A DNA stretch of 64,000 nucleotides from Bretschneidera sinensis (GCA_023935145.1 CM043702.1:77531320-77595319), one strand, 5' to 3'. Positions 32,417-44,240 are shown, counted from the first letter of the stretch. A program made the numbers and translations. Notes: generated by a model from the letters alone, not told the origin.

Positions 32417-33990
32417 ATCGGGTACTTTCGTTCCATTGTACATTAGTTTTATTTTTTTCATTTTTATTTATTTATTTAGTTTTCTTTACTTTTTTCTTTC
32501 TTTCTTTCTCTCGGCGTTTTTCTTTCACATTGGGGACAATGCAAGTCTTAGGTTAGGGGGTGGAGGAAAAAAATTTCCTATTTTATACCATTGAATTGTT
32601 TGGTGTCACTTTCTCTTTTTTGTTTTAATTCGTTTGTTAGGATAAATTGTTAGAAAAAAAAATATTTCTTGAAAAATTGAAAATTTTTAAAAATTAGGTT
32701 TAGTTTTGTTTGTTTTTAATATGTTTTGTGTTAGTTTTGGATTTAATTTACATGTCAATGATATGATTATAATTGAGATAGCATATAGATTTTAGAAGAA
32801 GTTAAATCTTGCTTCGGTTTGAGAGTAATTTTAAGTGTCGATCTTTATTTAGTTTGAGACACTGGTTTGCGGTAAGATTACATGATTAATCTAAAACATT
32901 TATAGAAGTTTTATATGCGAATATTTTGTGAAAACTTTTACGGTCTTGACAAAGTCTAGAACTTATTTGATAATCACTTGAGGTGAAATCCTAGAATGCA
33001 CACTACTTAGTATTTGATGTAGGCCATCTTTGGACCGTTTGAGCCTTTCAAGCTTACCTTTGTTATATTTATCGCTGGTTACCTATTTGAGCCTTTTTTT
33101 TTGAAAAAATATTTAGCCTTATTTCTTTCGATAGCCGATTTACTTACCTTTATGAGCTTAAAAATATTTTATCCTTACTTTTCTTTTAAGAGAACTTAGT
33201 TTATACACATTTGTTGAGAAGCACTTAAGAGGAGTAAGGGTGGAAATATGAAAAAATATTACTACCATAACCCAAGTATATTAAAGGAGGTTGGGGGTTG
33301 TGGAAAAGAGTAAAGAATGAAAACAGAGGTGAATGGTTATGTGCTAGAAAAGAAGAATAAAAAAAAGTGTTGAATTATTGAGAGAAATGCTCGAAAAATG
33401 GTTGAATGAGTTAGGTGTTGAAGTAAGGTTATTTACTGCTTAAAAATGTTGTGTTTAAAATTAAGAGACTGAGTTCTTTTACTTGTTTAATCCTTCCTGT
33501 TCTTTCTTGACCTTTAACTTAGCCTAACGTTACAAGTCTATTAAAGACCTAGTGATCCGATGTAGTGTGATTTTTCTACATTAGTGGAGAGTGATTTGAA
33601 AAGTGAGCCTATTTAGTTTGATTTGTGATTGATGTCACGTAATTCAATATGTTTTTAGAGGCCAAGACTTGTATTTATGAATATTGTGCATAAAATCATC
33701 CAGGTATTTGGATTAATGGTTTGTGATAAGATGGATGTCTAAGAGTCGATAACGAATATGAGGTTGATGTTTGGATTGTTTTTGGACTTGGGTGGTATTT
33801 AATGATTCTATATGTTGTGTATTATGTGCAATTTTTGAGACAAAAAATTGAATTACTCTTGGATTAACGCTAACATTGCTTTGTTTTGTTTTTAGGATTT
33901 TGGGTTTTGTTTTGATTTCTAGTATAGAATTCATTTCATTTTTATTTCGCATGAATTGCTAGGGACTAGCAATAATTTAGTTGGGGATTA
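32417..33990 (+). other. Athila-2 untranslated 3' region and polypurine tract
   Basis: About 1.57 kb homologous to the same region in the other three copies. It holds the hairpin CATTGGGGACAATG (32528-32541) and G-tract AGGGGGTGGAGG (32555-32566). The purine tract TAGTTGGGGATTA directly precedes the 3' LTR at 33991. T-rich and pyrimidine runs lie at 32450-32520. Confidence 0.8.
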
Positions 33991-35495
33991 TGATGAGAGT
34001 TAAAAAATGCATCTTAATAGTGTTTATTTGTTAGCATTAAGGGTTGGATTACACATTTATGCCTTAATAATTTTTAAGTGTCATTTTTGGTATATTGATT
34101 TATTTCGATGCATTTTTAGGTATTTTGGGTTTAAAAGAGATGGAAAAGCTAATGTTGATTAAAGTACGAAGATTATATGCATGTTCGTAAACATTTGGAA
34201 AGGAGTTTCACTAAATGCCAGAATTGCCCGTACAGATTAGTCATTTTTGCGGATTAAAATTTATTGATTCAAGAAGAACCAGAAGATGAGCCATATATTC
34301 TTGGAAAGATCTGGATGTTTAGTTTCTGGAGAATTTTACGGCTCATAAATATGATTTTTCTAGAGAAAGTTATGGCAGTTTTAGTAGACAAAGGTCAGGC
34401 TGTGCGTGATTTCAGCGTGACAAATCAGTCATTTTGCGGATTAAACTGTATTGATTAAGGAAGAACCAGGAGATGATCTATATATTGGAAAGATCCGGAG
34501 GTCTATTTTTTTGAGAATTTTACGGCTCATAAATATTATTTTTCTAGGGAAAGTTATGGTAGTTTTAGTAGACAAAGGTCAGGCAGAACCGGGCCTGGAT
34601 AGCAGCAGAAGCACACGGCCTGAACAGAAACTCGAGGGTGACATTTCTGTCTACAAAGCCATCTCCATACTGATATATATAGGAATTTAGACTAAGATAA
34701 CAAGGGACGAGAGTTTTTGAAGAGAGCTTTCATCTTCTTCTTCTTCAAGGTGATCAAGGATGAACTCCATGTCCAACTGAACTCCAAGCAAGGCGAAAGG
34801 ATTAGTTTCTAGGTGTAGTTGTTCTTATTTCTATCTTTGATTCAGTTGTATGGATTAATTGTTAAACATTTTTTATGATTTACTCTTTGATTAAATAAGA
34901 AGGATTTGAATTCATATGACAGCTGCAATTTATGTTCTTCTTCTCTTAGATCTTCTTAGTCCGGTGATTGCATTCTTCTTCTCCATATAAGTCTAGTCAA
35001 TCTTTTCTTATGTCAAAGTTGTTAGATGCAATTGATTTCGGTAGATCTATCTTATAGGTTTGTCCATTACTGCAGTATTATTATTGAAATATATTGTCGC
35101 TTCTTGATAATTTATAAGATAGATCTTGTATGTTTGAATTGGAATTAAGGAGTAATTTATGGAAATTACATTAGGGTATTTATGTGCTTTGATTGAATAT
35201 TTACCAATTGCTGGTTTGGGATGTGAAACTAGTAATTGAGATAAAATATTTGAGTCAAGATGGGAATAAGGCAATGAACTTAGGAATGATTCCTAGAACC
35301 TTGTTATTTCTCTATTGAATTCTTCATCATATTTTCACAACTCTCTTATTTAATTTCATTAGTAAAACTCATATTTTCTTGTTTGAACTTTATCGTTTAG
35401 TGTTAAAGTTTACACTTTCTCTTGTAGTTTGCTTTCCTTGTGGGATCGACACCTCAGCGATACACAATAATTGCGTGTTAGTTTGAGCGTTATCA
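33991..35495 (+). repeat. Athila-2 3' LTR (1505 bp)
   Basis: Direct repeat of 23965-25508; ends GCGTTATCA. Carries the same internal tandem duplication. Confidence 0.92.
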
Positions 35496-36848
35496 CTAGG
35501 CTACACATACAAAAAGTAAATTAATGGCACAACCACTAGCAGTAACAACTCAATGTCCCTATCCTCAAGTGAGAAAAAGATAACATCAGAGTTCATATCT
35601 CAACATTCTTCTAACCCTCGAAAAAAGACTTCAATTTGTTTTTTTTTTTAAAAATAGACTTTTCATTGGTTGACTTCATATAATCATATATATAAAAAGG
35701 AGTTAACATCCGTAAGGAAAAGTTTCTAGCAATCTCATTCAGAAGGATTTTTCTAAACTAATTTCTTTCCTTGACCATTTCTTCTCCTATCTGTGTTCCA
35801 TGATTTGGAATTTTCTCCATTTGGATCTAGTTCATAGTTAGAAGAGTGCTCAGTTCATCTAAAATTTAAATTAAGGTCTTAGATTGAATCACAAATTTTT
35901 TACCAAATTATCCTTTTGCAACATAGCAAAATAGAATTTTTTTTAAAAAAAAATCATATTTTCCAAAAAAAAGGTAAAACAATTACCATAGATGTCTCCC
36001 ACACATGACTTGTTACCGGGGGCACATGCTGCATCTCCAGGCCGTATCTCACGGCGCTTCTCCCATGGTTCACTTTCTCTTCCAAAAACTAGCTTAGTGT
36101 TGTAGGAGATTTCTAGTAATACTCGTTGGAAAAAAATAGATCAAAAGTCAAGCCTTCTTAATTCACACGGGCGGTGCATTAAGGCAGTCGATGGGACGGA
36201 AGATGGTGAACTAGATGCTAGATTATAGATCTCGTTGAGTTCTTTTCAATAGTATCAAAGTTGCACTTTCCCAACCATCGATTGGTTTGATATCGCAAAA
36301 AGTCTCTAAATGTTAAAAACATTAAATCACTTTAATTATTCTCTTCTAGCTTAGTAGTAGATATAAAGTCTGGTTTAGTGTGTGATTTGTGAAATACTTT
36401 GTAGTAAAACAACAATGGAACTATAAATTGTTTAATGTTTGATAAAATAACAATGAAAACAGTTTTTTTGAGATAAAATTCAAATTTTTAGAAACAACCA
36501 TTTCATAAACTTTTTTTATAGGAGTTGTCATGTTGAAGTTAGTTTTTGTATATAATAAACATAAACAAAAAAATAAATTGTCCCAAACATGATGAACTCT
36601 TCTAATTTGTTTACAAATTTGAATTTTTATGGTTATTTTTTATCATCTCACTATCAATTGGACAAAAACGAAGAAGACCATGATCAATTGAAGAAGAATC
36701 CCTGTTCAAAGTGGCACAATCTCACCCTCAACCCCACCTGGTTAGTGAAATGAATAGTGTAATACTAGATCAAACTTCTTCAATAAAAATTATAAATAAA
36801 TATGTATACATTTACTTATATTATTTAAGAAAAATACTAATTGTCTAT
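35496..36848. other. Unassigned old sequence
   Basis: Starts with the right duplication of Athila-2 (CTAGG). About 1.35 kb of AT-rich sequence with A and T homopolymers (35639-35650, 35938-35953). No coding, LTR or RNA signal recognised. Confidence 0.55.
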
Positions 36849-37490
36849 TGTTAATTCCAAAGCCAGATTGTAGGGGATACACCATCTTTGATGGGCTTCA
36901 ACGGGGTGTTGTTTGAGGTCAGCCTTGATGGAAGAGCTTAGGAAGGGAATGTTTTCTCTAGGCTTGAAGTATTCAAACACCTGCAAATGAAGTCTCCTGA
37001 AACGTTATGCTCTAATGCTTAAGTTAGTAGGAGTTTTCAAAGGAGAGTAGAAAGGAAAATTATATTGAGGTGAAGGAATATTTAGGAGGAGGAGAGAACT
37101 AGGATAATTCTCTTTGTTCCTCGTGTGTTTTCTTTATGTACCTGGATTTTTCTTTGGTTTTTACCTCTTACTGTATGTTTCTCTTTTATTTATCTTTCCC
37201 CTTTTTTGTCTTGAAGATAGAAACTTCTTTACATAGACGTTGGTGAGTTCCTTGTATGGCCTTCCGAAGTGAGACACTGTTGAGATGTGACTTCTAAGCC
37301 TCGAGCCTTAGAGGAATGGTCTTTTTCTGTAAAGATGGCTTCTGCTTAAGTTATCACATCAAGGCATCCAAAACTACGATAGTGTGCGCATTACTATAGC
37401 CAGAGCAGGTCAAGTCACTTCACTATTCAGGGGTAGTTGGCCACGTGTTTGACTCTCATTGGGTCATAATATTTTTGACACATTATATAC
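36849..37490 (+). repeat. Probable 5' LTR of element C (about 640 bp)
   Basis: Starts TGTTAATTCCAAA, close to TGTTGATGCCGAAA of the coding-free element. It has a CTCTAATGCTTAAGTTAG box like the other's CTCTGATGCCCAAATCAG, and GTCATAATATT near its end like the other's GTCATAATATTATTGG. No second LTR is in the window, so the borders are inferred. Confidence 0.45.
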
Positions 37491-38388
37491 CCTTATTCCC
37501 TAAGGGATCTAAAGAGATTCCTTGAGGGAGTATTTTTTCTTTATTGTCTGTATAAAGTTAAGGTTGGCACCTCAACGTGGAGCTCTGTTTTGTAATGGAT
37601 TCTACAACTAGCACTTCAACTTTTCATTGGCGAGGACTATATGACTTGAGCCTTAGTTCTCGCATGATAGAAGTTGAGTGTTTGATGTTTGTCTTCTAAA
37701 GTCTTTTCTTCTATACAGGGAAGGTTTTTATTGACTATAGTCAGTAGACGTAACTCAACTAGAGTCGTTATCTCTTTTGCCTCGATGGGACTTGAGTAAC
37801 TTCAATGAATTTTGCTTTTGTTTGGAGGGGACGTTCACATGGTTAAAGTCATAACTTCTGACTGACCAGAGGTAGGATTTTGCAGTTGTAGAAGCCTTTA
37901 TCCTTAGCTTTAGGGATAATTCAGTTGGTTTGGCCTGGATTTTTGTTGATCCAAAGTGGAGTTTTTGCGACTAAAACCAGATTTTCTCATATAACTAGAG
38001 TTGTACCTTTAGCCGAGGCTATTTTATTGAAGCACTTTGATGTTAGTCCATTTTTATCTTGAATAGTTTTTAATTCGTGGACTAGATTCTATCCTGGCAG
38101 AAGCGTAACTGGAGCCATGGTTTTTCTTTTGCTCGAATGATTTGTGAGGCTTAAAGGTTTTCTACTTTAGTGGGAACTGTATAGCTGGAGTCACTGCTCC
38201 ACTGTGGTAGGAATCGTAGGACACGAACCTTGGTTTCTTCATAAGTTGGAGTGAGATTGTTTGTTGTAGTTTCTTCTCTAGGGGTTCATTTGGAAAGGGT
38301 TTTACTTCCTTGCTAGTGGAGGTATAACTAGAGCTATAATTCCTTTTTTTTGCTCGAGTGAACTATGAGGCTTAAGGATCATAGTCTA
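37491..38388 (+). other. Element C leader, first part
   Basis: No coding sequence seen. Degenerate repeated phrases such as AACT(A/G)GAGCCAT, GCTCGA(A/G)TGA and TATGAGGCTTAA (37680-38385) suggest old tandem repeats. Ends with GTCTA, the Copia-2 target duplication. Confidence 0.5.
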
Positions 38389-39398
38389 TGTTGTTATTTA
38401 TCTAAGGTTCAAACAGGTCCAACCATAGATTAAAAATGGTTAAAGTCCAAACCAAAGGTGGATTATCAAATTTCAGCAAGTTAGAAGACTGCACACATGT
38501 GTGTGCATCAATTTGGAGCAAGGGAAGGCCATGCGCACTAGTGTGCGCACTTCTGCACACAATCAGGGAAGTGTGCGCACAGCAGCAGCATCATCAGCAC
38601 CATAGTGCCCAAAACCAGCACCATGGCGTCCAGAATGATGTGCTGAAGGACCGGATCAGCGCCATGGCGCCCAGAACCAGCACCATGGCGCCCAGAAGGT
38701 GTGCAAAGGTGCTCTGCCCAGCACCATGGCGCCCCCTGTTGAGCGCCTAGGTGCCAGGCAAAGGGCTGCACACATGGACAGCCTGTTTTAAGACCCTTTT
38801 AAGTGTGTGAATGCAAGGATAAAACACACAACACCACTTCGGAAGTGATGAAGGGCTATGATTAAGTGGAGATCATGATCAAAGGGTGGAAATTGATTCA
38901 CAAGAATGTCCAAGAATTAAGAGGCTATAAAAGGGGTTCTAAAGGCCTCATTTCTACAATAATATACAACACACATACAAGAGAGATTTGTGACATTGTG
39001 AGATCATTGTAAACACTTAGAGAGAATTTTTTAAGAGTGACAAACACAAGAGGGACTCTTTGTAGTAAGGCTGGGTGTATAAGATAGAGAAGTCTAGAAT
39101 AGTGAGAGGACATTGTTAGTTCTCATCTTCTTCCTTCTCTTCTTGTTTCTTCAAGAACTTAGATTCTTGAAGAGGATTGCTGTAACTTTGTAAGAACCAT
39201 TGAGATAGTACAGAGAGTTCAAAGGAACTCACGGGGACATAGGCACATTGCCGAACCTCGACAACAAATTGCTTGTCTTCTTTCTTTCTTTGATTTTCTG
39301 TTCTTGTGTTTGATTGCTGTTTTCTTTCTACAAGTCATTCAAGACATGGGTGTTTGGAAGATCACCACCTGGGCATCTTGCTAAGGTGATTTCCAACA
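38389..39398 (+). repeat. Copia-2 5' LTR (1010 bp)
   Basis: Direct repeat of 43093-44165. Contains a GC-rich minisatellite of CAGCACCATGGCGCCCAGAA units (38600-38740), one roughly 63-bp unit fewer than the 3' LTR. Confidence 0.94.
38926..38934 (+). promoter_or_regulatory. TATA box in Copia-2 5' LTR
   Basis: TATAAAAGG downstream of the GC-rich module. In the 3' LTR the same place reads TTTAAAAGG (about 43694). Confidence 0.7.
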
Positions 39399-39399
39399 G

Positions 39400-39411
39400 T
39401 GGTATCAGCGC
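39400..39411 (+). other. Copia-2 primer binding site
   Basis: TGGTATCAGCGC, one base after the LTR; Met-tRNA type with minor changes. Confidence 0.88.
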
Positions 39412-39639
39412 ACAGCAGCTGGTTATCGGAACAAGAAGTAGAAGGTACGGAGCCAAGACTCCAAGAATCAAAGATCAAACTTCTTGGGTGAATCAAGAAC
39501 AGTGTAAAGATCAAGATCCGGTCGTGTTCTTGAAGGTTGATTCAAGAACAGTGTTAAAGATCCATCTTCGATCTCTGTTCTTGAGGTTGAAGAAAGTAGT
39601 TGTGGTTAGTGCACAAATCTGGGATCTTGTCCGCAAAAG

Positions 39640-40410
39640 ATGGCTTCAAATTTCTGTGTGGAAAAGTTTGATGGAAAGAGGGACTTTGCCCTATGGAAGC
39701 GGAAGATCAAGGCGGTTCTAATGTAGCAGAAAGTGGACTTGGCTATTGGAGAAGATGATGTTTTTCTAGCAAGTGTCACGGAGGACCAGCGGATCGAGAT
39801 GAAGAAGATGGCTTACAGCACCATTTTCTTGCACATGTTGGATAGTGTCACAAGGGAGTGCGGAGACTCGGAGGATCCGGCTGTCATATGGAAGAAACTA
39901 GATGAGTTGTTTCTTACCAAAACTCTCCCTAACAAAATTTATCTTCTTAAAAGAATCTTTGCTTTTAAAATGGACCCTAGTAAGGAGTTGCAAGATAATC
40001 TTGATGTCTTTAATAAGCTAGTTCAAGATTTGAATAGCTGTAGCATTTCTTTTCCGGATGAACAATTGGCTGTTATTTTATTAAATTCACTTCCAGATTG
40101 TTTTGATAATTTAATTAATGTAATCGAGTATGGAAGGGATTCTTTGACGAAGGAGATTGTGATCAATGCCATAAGGGCACATGATTTCAAAGCCAAGATG
40201 AAGGAGACATCAAGTGGTGAAGGGCTGTTCGTAAGAGGAAGGCCAGCAGCTCGGAATGGCAGTAGCAACAATGGCTACTACCGGGACAAAGGTAGAGGAG
40301 AGAGCCATGGGAGATCTCATTCAAAGACAAGACTTGGAGGAGGAAGGAGATGCTTCTACTGCAACAAAGAGGGTCATTTCAAGAAAGATTGCAAGAAGAG
40401 GTTATAGGAT
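39640..40410 (+). pseudogene. Copia-2 gag
   Basis: ATG at 39640 gives MASNFCVEKFDGKRDFALW. Gag core WKKLDELFLTKTLPNK and LLNSLPDCFDNLINVIEYG; CCHC knuckle CFYCNKEGHFKKDC (near 40350-40395) intact. One in-frame TAG at 39724, where Copia-1 has a Gln codon (CAG), so a C-to-T change; the frame ends early at 40407 by a frameshift after the knuckle. Otherwise collinear with Copia-1 gag. Confidence 0.9.
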
Positions 40411-40485
40411 GAGAGGAGAAGCCATACCGACAATGGAAAGGCTTCGGTTGCCATGGAAGAACAGTAAGGTGATGATGTTCTTGTT

Positions 40486-41901
40486 GTGTGCTCGGATATG
40501 AGCAAGGGGCAAGAAGGCAGCGGGAAATGGATCTTAGATACCGGGTGCACTTATCATATGTGCCCTCACAAAGAATGGTTCAAGAATTTCAAGAAGATCA
40601 ATGATGGAAGGGTCTTCTTGGGGAATGATAATTCTTGCCATGTGAGAGGAATTGGAGACATCCAATTGAGGATGTTTGATGGAGTCACAAGGCTGCTGGA
40701 AAATGTGAGGTATGTTCCAAATTTGAAGAGGAACTTGATCTCATTGGGGCAGCTGGATTCCATGGGCTATACATGCAAGATAAAGGGAGGAAAGATCAAG
40801 GTAGCCAAGGGATCTTTGGTAGTGATCAAGGCAACAAGAAACGATGGACTCTATGAGATGATCGGAGACATGGAAATCAAGGATCAAGCAGCAAGCTTGA
40901 TGGCTGAGATGGATGAGGCAGCCCTTCGGCACACTCGCTTGGGACATATGAGCGAAGAGGGCCTGCAAGTTCTTAGCAAGGATGGCCTACTTGGTGGAGA
41001 CAAAGTAGAGGAACTTGATTTCTGCGAGTGTTGTGTTCTTGAGAAGCAACACCGGGTCAGCTTCAACACCGGAGTGCACAAGGCTAAGGGCATTCTTGAC
41101 TACATTCATGCGAACCTTTGGGGACGAGCTAGGACACTAACACAGGGAGGTAACATTTACTTTCCATCTTTAATTGATGATTATTCAAGAAAAGTGTGGG
41201 TTTATTTGGTGAAAAATAAATCAGATGCATTGAATAAGTTAGTGGTGCGGAAAGGGCTGGTTGAGACTCAAATAGGTAGAGTAGTTAAGGAGATAAGAAC
41301 CGATAATGGCTTAGAAATTTTTAACCAAGAACTTGATCAATTCTGTAGGTTAAATGGCATTCTAAGACATAAGACAGTTGTGGAAACCCCTCAGCAGAGT
41401 GGAGTTGCTGAAAGAATGAATCGAACCATTATGGAAAAAGTTAGGTGCATCCTAATAGGATCCGGGTTACCAAAATATTTTTGGGGAGAAGCTGTAGCAA
41501 CAGCTGCATACTTGGTGAATAGATCACCCTCAAGAGCAATAAAGCTCAAGACTCCCATGGAGATGTGGAGTGGAAAACCCCCTGATTTGGACAACCTTAG
41601 GACTTTTGGGTGTGCTGCGTATGCACTCCAAAAGGAGGATAAGCTTAGCCCAGGATCTAGAAAATATGTGTTTCTAGGATATGAGGAAGGGGTTAAGGGG
41701 TACAGGTTGTGGTCCTTAGAAAAAGAAGGATTTAAACTCATAATAAGTAGGGATGTTATTTTTAATAAATTGCTATTTCCCTACTTGGAGAATACTAACC
41801 CTACAGGGGCTAGTGAGCAAACCAGTTTGGTTCTTGTGGAGCATAGCATCAAGGGAGATTCTGTTCAGGTAGAGCAGAGGAGGCAAGAGGGTTCGGACTA
41901 G
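40486..41901 (+). pseudogene. Copia-2 protease and integrase
   Basis: A 471-codon open frame. Protease WILDTGCTYHMCPH with an intact D-T-G (near 40530). GAG-pre-integrase RHTRLGHMSEEGL ... CECCVLEKQH. The integrase core has DNG (EIRTDNGLEI, near 41300) and the Glu in VAERMNRTIMEKVR, but the first catalytic Asp is Asn (HANLWG; AAC at 41113) where Copia-1 keeps HADLWGP. C-terminal block FLGYEEGVKGYRLW. Thus an intact-looking frame with a dead active site. Confidence 0.9.
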
Positions 41902-41910
41902 GTAGAGCCC

Positions 41911-43009
41911 TTGGATGATTGCCAAGCTCAAGAAACTCAAGAAGAGGCTGAACAAGAAGAGGATGCTGCAGCAAGTCAGAAGGACTTTCAACTCATAAGA
42001 AACCGGGAAAGACGGCTGGTCAGACCACCTTCAAGATGTGGGTTTGCGGATACTGCAAATGCAGCAGCTCCTTGGAAAGAAGGAGGGATGGTTGAACCAA
42101 AAACTTACACGGATGCCATAGAGTGTAAGGATTCGTCAAAGTGGCAGCTGGCTATGGAGGAAGAAATGGATTCTTTGAGGAAGAACAACTTCTGGGAATT
42201 GGTAAAAATTCCAGGAAATCAGAAAGTTGTGGAATGTAAGTGCACTTACAAGATCAAAGAAGGGTGCCCTCCAAGAGATGAAGTCCGGAACAAGGCTAGG
42301 CTGGTGGTGAATGGGTTCACAAGGAAAGAAGACATAGATTTCACAAGAACTTTCTCACCTGGACACAAGGTGGAGAAGATGGTGAGTATCCTCATCTATG
42401 TCATTAATGGGCTGTTGATTTGGAACAGCAGGGAGAGGATGGAAAGGTTTACATCTTAACTTAGTGAGGAGTTCAAGAGAAAGGATCTCAGCTTTGCACA
42501 AAAGATCCTTGGGATGAGAATCATCCAAGAAAAGGAGAGAAGCCGGTTGAGGGTTTCTTGGGCAATGGGTGTTCTCAGCAAAATTGTGAGTAATCCCGGA
42601 AAAGAGAATTGGCTTGGGATGAAATGGTTGTTGAGGAACAAGGAGGCTCAGTGGCAGCCAATGGTAGCACTCATAACAACCGGGGCAGAATGCATAGCAG
42701 CTATGGAAGCCATAACGGAGGCTATAGGGTGCAAAGGGTTGTTAGACGAGTTGGAGGTCCTAAAAGAGCAGGTTGTGGTGTCTTTGGATAGCCAAAAGTG
42801 TGCGACACTTGTGGAGGAATTCGGTGTTCCATGAGGGGACAATGTATATGGATGTTCGGTATCATTACATTCCAGAAAATGATACGAAAGGATGCATTCA
42901 TGTTGACAAGAAGACCACAGAGGAAAGTCCTGCAGATTTAGGTACTAAAGTTCTACCTCTAAGTAAGTTCAATCATTGCCTTGAATTACTTAGGATTCGA
43001 GTTGGTTAA
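41911..43009 (+). pseudogene. Copia-2 reverse transcriptase / RNase H with internal deletions
   Basis: Starts with the acidic linker (QETQEEAEQEEDAAA), RT start (YTDAIECKDSSKWQLAMEEEM), KARLVVNGFTRKEDIDF and TRTFSP. It then jumps to HKVEKMVSILIYV, losing the FLHGEL and YGLKQSPR blocks and turning YVDD into YVINGLL. A second deletion lies between RSRLRVSW and AMGVLSKIVSNPGK, a third after KWLLR, which skips the YADSDYG block of RNase H. The end, TGAECIAAMEAITEA, remains. Cannot polymerise. Confidence 0.9.
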
Positions 43010-43092
43010 TTGGTGACTCAAGATGAGTTTGGATCCCGAAGCTTTCTGCACAATGGTTCAGGTTTTTTGAACACTTAGACAAAGGTAGAGAT

Positions 43093-44165
43093 TGTTGTTA
43101 TTTGTCTAAGGTTCAAACAGGTCCAACCATGCTTCAAAAATGGTTAAAGTCCAAACTAAAGTTGGATTATCAAAGTTCAGCAAGTTAGAAGACTGAACAC
43201 ATGTGTGTGCATCAATTTGGAGGAAGGGAAGGCCATACACACTAGTGCGCGCACTTCTGCACGCAATCAGGGAAGTGTCCACACAGCAGCAGCATCATCA
43301 GCACCATGGCGCCCAAAACTAGCACCATGGCGTCCAGAATGATGTGCTGAAGGACTGCATCAGTGCCATGGCACCCAGCACCAGCACCATGGCATCCTGA
43401 ATGGTGTGCTGAAGGACCAAATCAGCGCCATGGCGCCCAGAACCAGCACCATGGCGCCCAGAAGGTGTGCAAAGGTGCTCTACCCAACATCATGGCACCC
43501 CCCTGTTGAGCGCCTAGGCGCCAGGCAAAGGGCTGCACACATGGACAGCCTATTTTAAGACCCTTTTAAGTGTGTGAATGCAAGGATAAAACACACAGCA
43601 CCACTTGGGAAGTGATGAAGGGCTATGATTAAGTGTAGATCATGATCAAAGGTTGGAAATTGATTCACAAGAATGTCCAAGAATTAAGAGGCTTTAAAAG
43701 GGGTTCTAAAGGCCTCATTTCTACAATAATATACAACACACATATAAGAGAGATTTGTGACATTGTGAGATCATTGTAAACACTTAGAGAGAATTGTGTA
43801 AGAGTGAAAAACACAAGAGGGACTCTTTGTAGTAAGGCTGGGTGTATAAGATAGAGAAGTCTAGAATAGTGAGAGGACATTGTTAGTTCTCATCTTCTTC
43901 CTTCTCTTCTTGTTTCTTCAAGAACTTGGATTCTTGAAAGGGATTGCTGTAACTTTGTAAGAACCATTGAGATAGTGCAGAGAGTTCGGAGGAACTCACG
44001 GGGACGTAGGCACATTGCCGAACCTCGACAACAAATTGCTTGTCTTCTTTCTTTCTTTGATTTTCTGTTCTTGTGTTTGATTGCTGTTTTCTTTCTACAA
44101 GTCATTCAAGACTTGGGTGTTTGGAAGATCACCACCTGGGCATCTTGCTAAGGTGATTTTCAACA
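43093..44165 (+). repeat. Copia-2 3' LTR (1073 bp)
   Basis: Direct repeat of 38389-39398, with one additional roughly 63-bp unit in the CACCATGGCGCC minisatellite (43300-43480). Confidence 0.94.
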
Positions 44166-44170
44166 GTCTA

Positions 44171-44240
44171 CTTCAACATGAACAGTCTGGCTGGAGTCAC
44201 TACTCCACTATGGTAGGAATCCCAAGACACAAACCTTTAA
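44171..44240 (+). other. Element C leader, resumed
   Basis: GGCTGGAGTCACTACTCCAC here repeats GCTGGAGTCACTGCTCCAC at about 38181, so repeats of the leader lie on both sides of Copia-2. Confidence 0.55.

Larger units (their letters stand above)
23965..35495 (+). mobile_element. Athila-2: full-length Athila element
   Basis: Direct LTRs 23965-25508 and 33991-35495; target duplication CCAGG (23960-23964) versus CTAGG (35496-35500). Order: LTR, primer site, gag, protease, RT, RNase H, integrase, long untranslated region, polypurine tract, LTR. No env-like gene. The integrase is interrupted by a 1.3-kb foreign LTR piece (30584-31891). Many stops and frameshifts, so it is inactive. Its gag is closest to that of Athila-3. 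Confidence 0.92.
38389..44165 (+). mobile_element. Copia-2: Ty1/copia element with internal deletions
   Basis: LTRs 38389-39398 and 43093-44165, TGTTGTTATT...CAACA; perfect duplication GTCTA (38384-38388; 44166-44170). Primer site at 39400, purine tract AAAGGTAGAG (43081-43090). Same gene order and strong protein similarity to Copia-1, but with long deletions in RT and RNase H and a lost integrase catalytic residue. Non-functional. Confidence 0.95.

Noticed and set aside
35496..36848. Possible low-copy host gene
   Set aside because: No frame longer than chance, no splice-like coding pattern and no recognised motif on either strand.
38436..38771. Open frames on both strands over the Copia-2 LTR minisatellite
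   Set aside because: GC-rich tandem units lack stops by composition; the frames cover U3 repeats upstream of the TATA box.
42340..42680. Copia-2 deletions as removed introns (retrotransposed spliced RNA)
   Set aside because: Comparison with Copia-1 gives no consistent GT...AG borders; ends share one or two bases only, as in ordinary deletions.
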